Source of the DNA: Callipepla californica brunnescens
Taxonomy: Eukaryota; Chordata; Aves; Galliformes; Odontophoridae
Assembly: GCA_023055505.1 (NCBI GenBank)
Contig: JALIRH010000076.1
Coordinates: 1,934,001-1,998,000, forward strand
Direction: 5' to 3'
Length of the DNA: 64,000 nt
Position numbers and translations under genes: made by a program. Shown piece by piece: positions 48,701-60,477 of the stretch (position 1 is its first letter; every line of letters begins with the position of its first letter). The notes beneath the pieces were generated by a model. The model saw nothing but the letters and a program-made list of their open reading frames with translations, had not been told where the DNA came from and searched no databases.

Positions 48701-49818
48701 TAACACTAACCCTAACCCTAACCTTACCCTACCCTAACCGTGACCCTAACCCCTAACCCCAACCCATAAGCCCTAACCCCAAACCCTTACCTAACCCAAA
48801 CCCTACCCTAATCCTAACCCTAACCCTGCCCCTAACCCTAACACAAACCCCTAACCCTACCCTAGCCCTACCCTAGACCTAACCCTACCCTAGCCCTAAC
48901 CCCTAACCCCTAACCCAAAATCTAACCTTACCCTAAACCTACCCTAACCCTACCCTTACCCTAACTCTAACCCTAACACTAACCCTACCCTAACTCTTAC
49001 CCTATCCCTAACGCTAAGCCCTAACCCTGACACTGACCCTAACTCCTAACCCTAACCCTTACCGAAAATTCTAATCCAACCCTAACCCTAACCCTACCCT
49101 AACCCTACCCATACCCCTACTCCTAACCCTACACTAACCCTTACCCTAACCCTTACCTATCCCTAACCCTAGCCCTACCCTAACCCTAACCCTTACCCTA
49201 GCCCTAACCCTTACCTATCTCTAACCCTACCCTAACCCTTAACCCTAACCCTTAACCCTAACCCTACCCTAACCCTCCAATCTAACCCTAATTCTACTCT
49301 AACCCTAACCCTACCCTAACCCTAAACCCTAACCCTACCATAACCCTATTGATGGACCCTAGTTCTACCCTAACCCTAACCGCTAACCCTAACACCTAAC
49401 CCTAACACCTAACCCTATTGATGGACCCTAACTGTAACACTAACCCTACCCGTAATCCTACCCCTAACCCTTACCCAACCCTAACCCTAACCCTTACCCT
49501 ACCCTAACCCTAACCCTTACCCTAAACCTAACCCTACCCTAATTCTAACCCTAACCCTGACCCTATCCCTAAACCTAACCCCTGACCCTAACCCCTAACC
49601 TTAACCCCTAACCCTAACCCTACCCTTACCCTAACCCTACACCCTAACCCTAAACCCTACCCTAACCTAACCCTAACCCTACCCTAACCCTAAAACCCTA
49701 ACCCTACCTCACACCCTACCCTTAACCCTGACCCTAATACTTACCCTAACCATTATCTAACCCTAACCCTACCCCATCCCTACCCTACCCCTTAAACCTA
49801 ACCCTAACCCTACCCTAA
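39761..49818 (-). repeat. 10-kb degenerate CCCTAA telomere-like array
   Basis: The C-rich strand is plus, dominated by CCCTAA with very frequent CCCTA, CCCTAACC, CCCTTA and CCCTGA variants. Higher-order structure is visible: a 111-bp unit carrying ATCTAGCCCTACCC starts at 44361, 44472 and 44583; a block with TAATTTTAACCC recurs near 47707 and 48309 (about 602 bp apart); and an ATTGATGGACCC landmark recurs near 41213, 41291, 41456, 43710, 45799, 46866, 49349 and 49418. No gene or unique insertion is seen, and no uninterrupted canonical telomere tract at either end. Confidence 0.92.
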
Positions 49819-50802
49819 CGGTGTCAGAATGTGACAGTCACAATATCAAAGTATCACAATGTCAGAATGTCAGTGTCACAAGGTTAGAATTTCACAATGC
49901 CAAAATATCACAATGTGAGAATCTAAAAATGTCACAGTGTCAGAATGTCACAATGCAAAAATGAAAGACTGTCACAATACCAGAATGTAAAAATTTCACA
50001 GTCAGAATATTACAGTGTCACAATGTCAGAAGGTCGCATTTTCAGAATGTCAGTACGTGAGGATGTCAGAACGTCACAATGTCACAAAGTGAGAATATGA
50101 GAATGTCAGAATAACTGAATGTCAGAATGTGAGAACGAAATGATGTCAGAATGTGATTATGTGAGAATGTCCGAATTTCAGAATGTCAGAATGTCACAAC
50201 GTCAGAATGCAAGAATATCAGAATGTCCTAAGTTGAGAATGTCACAATGTATCTGAATAGAAGAATGTAACATTGGCACAATCTCAGAATGTAACAAAGA
50301 CATCACATCATAATGTCAGAATGTCAGAATTTCACAACTTCACAATGTCACAATGAGAGAATTTCAGAACGCAGCAATGTAACAATCTGAGAATGTCACA
50401 ATATCAGATTGTCAGAATGTCAGAATGACAAAATGTGAGAATATCACAATATCACTATGCCAGATTCCCAAAATGCCACGATGTCACAATCTCAGAATGT
50501 CAGAATCACAGAATTTGACACTGCGAGAATATCACAAAGTCACAAAGCCACAATGTCATAATATCACAATATCACAATGTCAGAATGTCACTATGGCAGA
50601 TTGTCAGAATGCCAGAACATCAGAAGGTGAGAATATAAGAATGTCAGAATGTCACAATGTCACAATGAGAGAATATTAGAATGTCACAATGTCAACATGT
50701 CAGAATGTGAGAAAGGGAGAATGTCATGATGTCAGAATGTCTTAATGTCAGAATGTCAAATCGTCACAACCTCCCAATTAAAATTCAGGGAATATGACTG
50801 TG

Positions 50803-51725
50803 TGTGAAAGACAGCAACTGTTTTTTACTTTTGTTGTCTCAAAGCTTGCTTCATGAGGTCTTTCTGGCTAGAAGACTCTAATTGACAACTGCTTGGAGAA
50901 GCTGATCATCACAAAGGACAATAATACTTGTATGGCACCGAAAGTACTACTCCTGTTGATTTATCTGTTGGGCCAGATGTGTTGGGTGGGCACAAATCAA
51001 ACTAATGCCAGAACACGGAGGCAGCTAAAGAAAGCAGGATAGACACCCTGTTGTCCCTACAAGACAAGCCTCTCTTAAAACAAAACACCCACATGAATGG
51101 TGAGGAGCTTTCCTCCTTCAAGGTTTGAAAATTTAAAGCAAAACTGACCTTTAGGTTTAATCCCCTCGATAACCAGAGTCTGGAATGTGATGAATATGCA
51201 TGTGCTATACCTTTAAATAGCTATTCATTTCTCTCTTACGTGCGCATGTTTGGTGAAGCAATCCCCCATGTACCCAGCGCGCCGCTTGACAGAACTCATT
51301 GGTGTGTCGAGTTGCTCAGTTGGTTTTCTCGACACCACTAAACCAAAGACTTTGAAGAAGAGACTTTCCTGAGGGAAAAACCTCTTTGGAAGAACCCCCC
51401 TGCACAGCGCCTGCTTGCTGCAAAACTTCCCGGCTTTCTCCCATCCCCCGCGGAGACCAGACGAATTCCTGAGACCAACGGACTACGGACCTCGCCAGAT
51501 CCACGGTGCTGATGCTCTCTCTTTCTCTTTCTTGCTTTCTGCCAAGTCTCTTCGCTTTTCATCTCTTTTCTATCACCCATCTTCCCTTCCCCATATCCCT
51601 AAAAAACTAATTATTGTAATAAACTGGTTGGGCTAAAATTTGAACCATTGCCTTTTAATCTCACCATCGGGTATACACATACATATAAAGAACCTCATCT
51701 CCCTCCTTTATTTTGGAGCGTGACA
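50803..51725 (+). mobile_element. Solo LTR in the 8-bp minisatellite
   Basis: Unique 923-bp sequence with ends TGTGAAAG and GCGTGACA, flanked by the 5-bp target duplication CTGTG (50798-50802 and 51726-51730). Removing it restores the local repeat GAATATGACTGTGTCA seen again near 52672 and 53505. A polyadenylation signal AATAAA is at 51618-51623, and a TATA-like TTTAAATAG lies near 51211. No internal retroviral genes are present. Short frames inside are not supported. Confidence 0.9.
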
Positions 51726-52906
51726 CTGTGTCAAAACGTCACAATGAGAGAATATGAAAAAGTGAGAACATCACAATGACCGAATGTCAGAATGTCGCAA
51801 TTAGAAAATCGGGGAATATCAAAATGTCACAACGTCACAATGAGAGATAATAACACCAAGTGAATGACAATGTCACAGTGTCACAATGAGAGTATCTCAG
51901 AATGTCAGAACTTCAAAATGTCAAAATGTCACAAAGTCCAAATATCACAATGACAGAATGTCAGAATGACAGATTCCCACAGTTTCAGAATGTCAGAATG
52001 TGGTAATGAGAGAAAGTCAAAATATCGGAATGTCAGAATGTCACAAGGAGAGAATGTCAGAGTGTCACAATGCTATAATGTCAAAATGTCAGAACATCAG
52101 AAGGTCAGAATATCACAATGTCACAACGAGAGAACCTCAAAATGTCACCAAGAGAGACTGTCAAACTATCAGAATGTGAGAATGAGTGAATGTCACAATG
52201 AGAGATGGCCACAATTTTAGAATGCCAGATTGTGAGAATGTCAGAATGTGAAAACGCCAGAATGGGAGTGAGTGAATGTCACAACATCAAAATGTCATAA
52301 CGTCAGAATGTCAGAATGAACCAATGTGAGAGTGCCTGAATGTCACAGTATGAGAACGTCACAATATCACAAATCTCAGAATTTCAGTGTCAGAATGAGA
52401 GAATGTCACAATGCCACAATGAGAGAATGTCGCAATTACAGATTATTGATATATCAGAATGTCAGAATACGAGAAAGTGAGAATGTCCCAATGTCAGAAT
52501 ATCAGAATGAGGGAAAGAGAGAATGTCATGATGCCAGAATGTCAAATTGTCACAAAGTCACAATATCACAATGAGAGAATATCAGAAAGTGAGAATATGC
52601 CAGTGAATGAATGACACATTGTGAGAATGTCAGAATGTCAGAACGTCAGAATATCAGAATTACAAAATCAGGGAATATGACTGTGTCACAATGTCACAAA
52701 GAGAAAATATGAAAAAGTGAGAATATCACAACGACCGAATGTCAGAACGTGACAATGTCACAATGTCAGAATGAGGGAAAGAGAGAATGTCATGAAGTCA
52801 GAATGTCAACTTGTCACAATGCCACAATAGCACAGTAAGAGAATATCAGAAAGTGAGAATTATGACAGTGACTGAATGTCACGATGTGAGAAAGTCAGAA
52901 TATTAG

Positions 52907-53239
52907 TATAGGGCAAATAACCCCCAAAAAAGCACTCCATGGAAATTGTGCGAAAGGCGGTATATTTTAGGTAGGCTTAAGAAAATGGTATACAAACAAG
53001 AAGAAAAGAGAGGAGCTCACCTTGATGATGGTCGAGGCTCGCTAATAACTCCAAAAGGGAGGGATCTCTAACAAGAGAACCTTCCCTGCTGGAGGTCAGC
53101 CCTTCAATGGGGTCTTGGCAGAGGTGGAGTCAAACTCCACCCCTTCCAATCACACTCACTTGTGCCCCTGCAGCTGACTCAGGGCTTGCCTCAGGTGATC
53201 AATCAGTGGTTCAGGCCATGATTCAACAGTTCCCATACA
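52907..53239 (-). mobile_element. Short LTR-like insertion in the 8-bp minisatellite
   Basis: A 333-bp unique sequence interrupts the array and is flanked by ATTAG (52902-52906 and 53240-53244). The undisturbed repeat GAATATTAGAATG occurs elsewhere in the array, which supports insertion. The minus orientation starts TGTATGGG. The other end reads CCCTATA, not CA, so the exact edge, the target duplication length (4 or 5 bp) and the class remain open. No coding capacity. Confidence 0.7.
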
Positions 53240-55550
53240 ATTAGAATGTCAGAATGTCACCATGAGAGTATCTCAGAATGTCACAATGTCAGAATGTCAC
53301 AACGATAGAATGTCAAAATGGCAGCATGTGTCTGTGAGAGAATGCCACAATGACAGAATAGAAATATGTCAGAATATAGCAATGAGAGAATGTTAGAATG
53401 CAACAATGTCAACATGTCAGAATGGGAGAAAGTGAGAATGTCATGATGTCAGAGTGTCTTAATGTCAGAATGTCAAATCTTCACTGTGTCACAACTACAA
53501 GATTAGGGAATATGACTGTGTCAGAAAGTCACAATAAGAGGAGATGAAAAAGAGAGAATATCACAATGACCGAGTGTCACAATGTAAGAAAGTGAGAATG
53601 TGAGAATGTCAAAATGTCAGAATGACAGAATATCACTATGTCACAATGTCGCAATGTCTCAAGGTCAGAATATCAATATGTAACAGTGTAAGAACGTCAC
53701 AAATACCACAATGGGAGAATGACAGATTGTCACGATTACAGAATTTCAGAATGTGAAAATATCAGAATGTCACAATGTCAGATTCTGAGAATGTCACAAT
53801 GACAGAATGTCAGAATGAAAGATTTTCCAAATTCCAGAATGTCACTATGTCACAACGTCAGAATGACGCATTGTCAAAATGCTAGAATGTCACAATGTCA
53901 CAAGGTGAGAACATCACAATGGCAGATTGTCATAATGCCAGAACATCAGAAGGTGAGAATATTAGAATGCCACAATGTCACAATGTCACCATGAGAGTAT
54001 CTCAGAATGTCACAATGTCAAAATGTCAGAATGAGGGAAAGAGAGAATGTCATGATGTCAGAATGTCTTAACGTCAGAATGTCAAATTGTCACAACGTCA
54101 CAATATCACAATGAGAGAATATCAGAAAGTGAGAATATGGCAATGACCGAATGACACATTGTGAGAATGTCAGAATGCCAGAATGTCAGAATGTCAGAAT
54201 GTCAAAATGTGTGAATGTCTGAATGTCACCATGAGAGAGAGTCAGAGTTTTACAATGTCACAATGTGAGAATGTCTGAACGTCAGAATGAGGGAGAGTTA
54301 GAATTTCAGAATGTCACAGTGTCACAATGTCATCATGTCACAATATCAGAATGTTGCATTGTCACAATGTGAGAATGACAGGTTGTCACAATTCCAGAAT
54401 TTCAGAATGTCAACATGTCTGAATGTCACAATGTCACAATTTCACTATGTCACAACGCTAGAATGTCATAATATCAGAAAGTGAGAATATCACAATGGCA
54501 GATCGTCATAATGCCAGAACTTCAGAAGGTGAGAATATTAGAATGTCACAATGTCACAATGTTACAATGTGAGTATCTCAGAATGTCACAATGCCAGAAT
54601 ATCAGAATGGCAGAATATGAGAAAGTGAGAATGTCACAATGTCAAAATGTCAGAATGAGAGAAAGAGAGAATCTCATGATGTCGGAATGTCTTAATGTCA
54701 GAATGTCAAATTGTCACAACGTCACGATATCACAATGAGAGAATATCAGAAAGTGAGAATATGACAATGACCGAATGACACAATGTGAGAACGTTAGAAT
54801 GTGAGAATGTCAGAATTGGAGAATGTCACAGAGTCACAATGACAGATTGCCACAATTTCAGAATGTCAGTGTATCACAATGCCACAAAGTCACAATATCA
54901 GTATGTCATGAAGATAGAATGTCACAATGACAACATATGACTGTGACAGAACGTCACAATGTCAGATGATAAATATGGCCGAAAATCACAATGAGAGAAT
55001 GTTAGAATGTCACAATGTTAACATGTCAGAACGTGAGAAAGTGAGAATGCCACAATGCCACGATGTGAGAATCTCACAATGTCACAATGAGAGAGAGTCA
55101 GAATTTCACAGTATCAGAATTTTGCATTGTCACAATGTGAGAATAACAGATTGTCACATTTCCAGAATTTCAGAATGTCACAATTCCAGAATTTCAGAAT
55201 GTCCAAATATCTGAATGTCACAATAGCAGAATGTGAGAGTATCACAATGACAGAATGTCAGAATGACAGGTTGTCACAATTCCAGAATGTCACTATGTCA
55301 CAATGCTAGAATGTCAGAATGTCAGAATGTGAAAATAGCACAAGGGCAGGTTGTCATAATGCCAGAACTTCAGAATGTGAGAATATTAGAATGTCATAAT
55401 GTCAGAATGGGAGAATGTCACAACGGCAGGTTGTCATAATTCCAGAAGTTCAGAATGGGAGAATATTAGAATGTAACAATGTTGCAATGTGACAATGAGA
55501 GTATCTCAGAATGTCACAATGTCAGAATGTCAGAATGCCAGAATAAGAGA

Positions 55551-58500
55551 AAAGAAAGGTATGAGGAGGCTATGGGGAAGCTATGGGGCAGCTATTGGGC
55601 AGCAGTGGGGCAGCTATGGGGCAGTAGTAGGGCAGCTATAAGGCAGCTATGGGGCAGCAGTGGGGCAGCTATGGGGCGGCTATGAGGAAGCCATTGGGCA
55701 GCTATGGGGCAGAAGTGAGGCAGCAATCAGGCAGCAGTGAGGCAGCTATGAGGAGGCTATGGGGCAGCTATGGGTCAGCTATCGAGAGGCTATGGGGCAG
55801 CTATGGGGCGGCGATGAGGCAGACATGGGGCAGCTATGGGGGAGCAGTGAGGCAGCTATGGGGAGGCTATGGGGCAGTAGTTGGGCAGCTATAGGGCGGC
55901 TATGGGGAAGCCATTGGGCAGCTATGGGGCAGTAGTGAAGCAGCTATGGGTCAGTAGTTTGGCAGCTATGAGGAGGCTATGGGAAGGCCATGGGGAAGCG
56001 ATGGGGCAGCTCTGAGGCAGACAAAATGTAGCTATGGGGGAGCAGTGAGGCAGCTATGGGGTGGCTATGGGGCAGTAGTGGGGCAGCTATGGGGCAGCTA
56101 TGAGGTAGCCATGGGGCAGCTATGGGGAAGCAGCGAGGGAGCTATGGGGTAGCAGTGAGGCAGCTATGATGAGGCTATGGGGAGGCTATGGGGCAGCCAC
56201 GGTGCAGCTATGGGGCAGCAGTGGGGCAGCTATGGGCAGCAGTAAGGAAGCTATTGAGAAGGCTATGGGGGCAGCTATGGGGTGGCTATGGGGCAGCTAT
56301 AGAGCGGCAATGTGGCAGTAGTGGGGCACCTATAAGGCAGCTATGGGGCAGCAGTGGGACAGCTATGGGGCGGCTATTAGGCAGCCATGGGGTGGCAATG
56401 GGGCAGCAGTGAGGCAGCTATGGGGCGGCTATGGGGCTGAAGTGGGGCAGCTATGAGGAGTCTCTTGAGAGGCTATGGAGCAGCTATGGGGCAGCAGTGG
56501 GGTAGCAGGAGGAGACTATGGGGAGGCTATGAAGCAGGTATGGGGCAGCAGTGGGGCAGCTATGGGGCGACTATGGGGCAGCAGTTGAGCAGCTATGGGG
56601 CAGCCATGGGGCAGCTATGTGGCAGTAGTGAAACAGCTATGGTGTAGCTATAAGCGAGCCTTGGGGCAGCAAGGGGCAGTAGTAAGGCAGCTATGGGGCA
56701 GCAGTGGGGCAGCTATGATGAGACTATGGGAAGGCCATGAGGAAGCTATGGGGCATCTTTGAGGCAGACAAAAAGTAGCTGTGGGGCTGCAGTGAGGCAG
56801 CTATGGGGCAGCTGTGGGGCAGCTATTGTGTAGCAGTGAGGCATCTATGAGGAGGCTATGGGGAGGATATGAGGCAGTTATGGGGCAGAAGTGAGGCAGC
56901 TATGGGGTGGCTATAGGGCAGCAGTGGGGCAGGTATGGGGCAACAAAGAGGCAGCCATGGGGCAGCAGTGGGGCAGCTTTGAGGCTACGGGGTGGCTATG
57001 GGGCAGTAGTGGGGTAGCTATGGGGCAGCAGTGAGGAAGCTAAGGGGAAGCAATGGGGCAGCTTTGAGGATGCTATTGGGAAGCCATGGGGCAGCAATGG
57101 GGCGGCTATGAGGCAGCGACGGGGAAGCTATGGGGCAGCAGTGAGGCAGGTATGGGGCAGTAGTAAGGCAGCTACGGGGCAGCAGTGGGGCAAATATGAG
57201 GAGGCTCTGAGGAAACTATGGGGCAGCTATGGGGCAGCAGTGAGGCAGTTATAGAACAGGTATGAGGCACTTATCAAGCAGCTATGGGTCAGCTATGAGG
57301 AGGCTATGGGGCAGATGTGGTGCAGCAGTGGGGCAGCTAAGGCAGCTATGGGGAGGCTATGGGGCAGCAGTGTGGGCAACTATGAGGAGACTATGGGGAG
57401 GCTATGAGGCAGCTATGGGGCAGTAGTCGGGCAGCTATTGGACGGCTATGAGGCAGCCATGGGGCAGCTATGGGGCAGCAGTGAGACAGCTATGGGGCAA
57501 GTATGGGGAGGCTATGGGGCAGCGACGGGGTGGCTATGGGGCAGTAGTGGGGCAGCTATGGTGAGGTTATGAGGCAGCCATGGGGTAGGTATGAGAAACC
57601 AGTGAGGCAGCTATGGGGCAGTAGTGGAGCAGCTATGAGGCAGCGGTGGGTCAGCTATGGGGTGGCTATGAGGCAGCAGTGGGTCAGCTATGGGGTGGCT
57701 ATGAGGCAGCCATGGGGCAGCTATGGGACAGCAGTGGGGCAGCTATGAGGTAGCCATGGGGCACCTATGGGGAAGCAGCGAGGGAGCTATGGGGTAGCAG
57801 TGAGGCAGCTATGAGGAAGCTATGGGGAGGCTATGGGGAGGCTATGGGGCAGATATGTAACGGCTATGAGGCAGCCACGGTGCAGTTATGGGGCAGCCAC
57901 GGTGCAGCTATGGGGCAGCAGTAAGGAAGCTACGAGAAGGCTATGGAGGCAGCTATCGGGTGGCTATGAGACAGCTATGGGGCAACTATGAGGCAGCCGT
58001 AGGGCAGCTATGGTGCAGCAGTGAGGCAGCAATTAGGCAGAAGTTGGGCAGATATGGGGCAGCAGTGAGGCAGCTATGAGGAGGCTATGGGGCAGCTATG
58101 GGGCAGCAGAGAGGCAGCTATGGGGCACGAGTGAGGCAGCTATGGGTTAGCTATGAGGAGGCCTTGAGGAGGCTATGGGGCAGATATGGGGCAGCAGTGG
58201 GGCAGCTAAGGCAGCTATGGGAAGGCTATGGGGCAGCAGTGTGGGCAACTATGAGGAGACTATGGGGAGGCTATGAGGCAGCTATGGGGCAGCAGTCGGG
58301 CAGATATAAGGCAGCTATTGGGAAGCAGTGGGGCAGCTATGGGGCGGCTATTAGGCAGCCTTTGGGCACCTATTGGGCAGCAGTGAGGCAGGTATGGGGC
58401 AGCTATGGGGCAGCTATGAGGACGTTATGGGGCAGCTATGGGGCAGCAGTGGGGCAGCAATAACGCAGTAGTGGGGCAGCTATGGGGCAGTAGTGGGGCA

Positions 58501-59612
58501 GCAATGAGGACGCTATAGGGAGACTATGGGGCATGTATGGAGCGGCTAGGAGGCAGCTATGGGGCAGGTATGAGGCAGCCATGGGGTGGCTGTGGGGCAG
58601 CAGTGAGGCAGCTATGAAGAGGCTATGGAAATGCTATAGGGCAGCAGTGGGGCAGCTACGGAGCGGCTATGAGGCAGCCATTTTGCATCTATGGGGCAGC
58701 AGTGGGGCAGCTACGAGGAAGCTATAGGGCAGCTATGGGACAGCAGTGGGGCAGCTATGGTGCGGCTATGAGGCAGCCATGAGGCAGACACGGGGCAGCA
58801 GTGGGGCAGCTATGGTGCGGCTATGAGGCAGCCATGAGGCAGATATGGGGCAGCAGTGGGGCAGCTATGAGCAGGCTTTGGGGCGGCTGTGGAGCAGCAG
58901 TGGGGAAGCTATGGGGCAGTAGTGGGGCAACTATAAGTTAGCAGTGGGGCAGCTATGGGGCGGCTATGGGGCAGCAGTGGGGCAGCTATGAGGAGGTTAT
59001 GGGGCAGCCATTGGCAGCTATGGGGCTGCAGTGAGGCAGCAATGGGGCAGCAGTGGGGCAGCTATGGGGCGGCTCTAAGGCAGCAGTGATGCAGATATCG
59101 AGCAGCTCTGAGGAGGCTATGAGGCCGCTATGAGGCAGTAGTGGGGCAGCTATGGGGCAGCAGTGGGGTGGCTATGTGGCAGCAATGGGGCAGCCATGGG
59201 GCAGGTATGGGGCTGCAGTGGGACAGCTATGAGGAGGCTATTGGGCAGGTATAGAGCGGCTATGTGGCAGTAGTCGGGCAGCTATTGGGCAGCTATTGGG
59301 AAGCCGTGGGGCAGCTATCGGGCGGCTATTATACAGCCATGGAGCAGCTATGGTGCAGCAGTGTTGCAGCTATGAGGAGGCTATGGGGAGGCTATGGAGC
59401 AGCTATGGGGCGGCTATCTGGTGGCTATGAGGCAGCTATCGGGCAGCTCTGAGGAGGCTATGGGGCCACTATGAGGCAGTAGTGGGGCAGCTATGGGGCA
59501 GCAGTGGGGTGGCTATGGGGTGGCAGCGGGGCAGCAGTGGGGCAGCCATGGGGCAGCTATGGGGCTGCAGTGGGGCAGCTATGAGGAGGCTATGGGGCAG
59601 CAGTGGGGCTGC
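55551..59612 (+). repeat. 11-bp G-rich minisatellite array (middle block)
   Basis: Same CTATGGGGCAG unit and variants as at the window start. Local duplications are visible, such as the AAGGCTATGG...GCAGCTATCGGG and AGGCAACTATGAGGAGACTA blocks near 57370 and 58240. The array is continuous until the CpG island. Frames up to about 120 codons are repeat artefacts. Confidence 0.92.
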
Positions 59613-59947
59613 TGGTTTCCCCCCGCTTCTTTTGTTGGAGTCCTCGCCCCTTCCATGGTTGCCCACCAATGAGGACTGGCTGATCCCTCCCCCACATCGA
59701 CGGCCCCGGACCCACAACCCCGACCCCAGCCCCATAACCCCGACCCCACATCTGCAGCCCCAGCCCCATAACAGAGCCTTCAGACCCCTAACTGAGCACC
59801 CGGACTTAGAACCGAGCATCGAGCCCCATTAGCCCCAACCCCAGCCCCACATCCCCGTCCCTCACCCAACTCCGCCCCACCCCACCCACACCCTATTCCC
59901 CCCTTCTCCCTCCGCCACCCCACTCCTCCCCCCCTCCCCTTTCCCAC

Positions 59948-60023
59948 CTGCGTGTGCGCGAGCAGCCGCTGTAGCTCCCCCAGGAGCTCCACGTTGCGCG
60001 ACCTCCCCCCCCGCCAACGCCAT
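59948..60023 (-). pseudogene. Possible first coding exon, minus strand
   Basis: An ATG at 60023-60021 in the context GGCCATGG starts a 76-bp segment ending CACACGCAG before donor GTGGGA. The sequence that looks protein-like, VELLGELQRLLAHTQ, is one frame off from the ATG. The shift falls at an eight-G run (60005-60012 on the plus strand as C). Either the homopolymer length is wrong in the assembly, or the copy is frameshifted, or the ATG frame is the real one. I do not recognise the family, and no second exon is visible in the 300 bp to the left. Confidence 0.4.
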
Positions 60024-60122
60024 GGCCGAACAGCCCCACCCCCACTGCGCGCGGCTCTGGGAATAGCACTACGCGTGCGCCGGTCCCGGAAGCCGGAAAC
60101 GGAAGTCCCCCCCCCCCCGCAG

Positions 60123-60358
60123 ATGAACGGAGCGGTGGAGTACTATGGCGGCGGCGGTGGCGGCGCCGCGGAAACCGCGGAAACCGCGCGTTGGAGCGGC
60201 GGCGGCGGCTCCGTTGCCGTGGGAACCGCGGAAACTGCGGAAACTGCGGAAACTGCGGAAACTGCGGAAACCGCGCGTTGGAGCGGCGGCGGCGGCGGCG
60301 GCTTCGTTGCCGCGGAAACCGCACGTTGGAGCGGCGGCGGCGGCTGTACGGGAGGCAC
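60123..60358 (+). other. Possible low-complexity first exon, plus strand
   Basis: An ATG at 60123 opens MNGAVEYYGGGGGG, followed by repeats of Ala-Glu-Thr and Arg-Trp-Ser-Gly-rich segments, and reaches a donor-like GTGAGC at 60359. The coding content is made of CGG and GCGGAAACY repeats, so it may only be transcribed repeat. It lies divergent from the minus-strand exon across the ETS cluster. Confidence 0.25.
60167..60345 (+). repeat. GCGGAAACY and CGG microsatellite cluster
   Basis: Tandem GCGGAAACT/GCGGAAACC 9-mers (60215-60270) alternate with GCGGCGGCGG runs. A composite block, GGAAACCGCGCGTTGGAGC plus CGG repeats, occurs three times. All units are multiples of three, so the frame is kept. 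Confidence 0.8.
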
Positions 60359-60477
60359 TGTGAGCTTTGGGGGTGGGGCTGGGCAGGGGCAGCGGCAGCG
60401 GCAGCGGCAGCGGGGGAGGGGCGGGGCAGGATTCCGGGGCCGCGCGGCGCTCTCTTTTTTCCCCTAGCACTTGTAAC

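Larger units (their letters stand above)
49819..55550 (+). repeat. 8-bp minisatellite (GTCAGAAT/GTCACAAT)n
   Basis: The unit is GTCAGAAT with GTCACAAT, GTGAGAAT and GAGAGAAT variants. Three units are 24 bp or eight codons, so open frames of 60-95 codons with an eight-residue Met-Ser-Glu/Gln-Cys pattern appear; these are artefacts. Longer blocks recur, for example GAATGAGGGAAAGAGAGAAT near 52503, 52770 and 54030. Two LTR-like elements interrupt the array. The right edge at about 55550 turns abruptly into the 11-bp array. Confidence 0.92.
59613..60477. promoter_or_regulatory. CpG island inside the minisatellite
   Basis: An 865-bp non-minisatellite block rich in CpG from about 59940 on. It has a dense ETS cluster (CCGGAAGCCGGAAACGGAAG, 60085-60104) between two divergent ATG codons, at 60023 (minus) and 60123 (plus). 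The left part (59613-59940) is C-rich with CCCCAGCCCCATAACC-type units and no gene that I recognise. The arrangement is that of a bidirectional TATA-less promoter carried into satellite DNA. Confidence 0.55.

Noticed and set aside
15351..49818. Functional terminal telomere
   Set aside because: The TTAGGG/CCCTAA tracts are heavily mutated, change polarity several times and are flanked by other DNA on both sides, so they are interstitial or subtelomeric.
51316..51636. Short frames inside the solo LTR at 50803-51725
   Set aside because: They lie within a non-coding LTR with clear borders and target duplication, and have no recognisable domain.
50425..55309. Met/Ser/Cys/His-rich small frames in the 8-bp array
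   Set aside because: Eight-residue period from 24-bp phasing of the satellite; no independent coding evidence.
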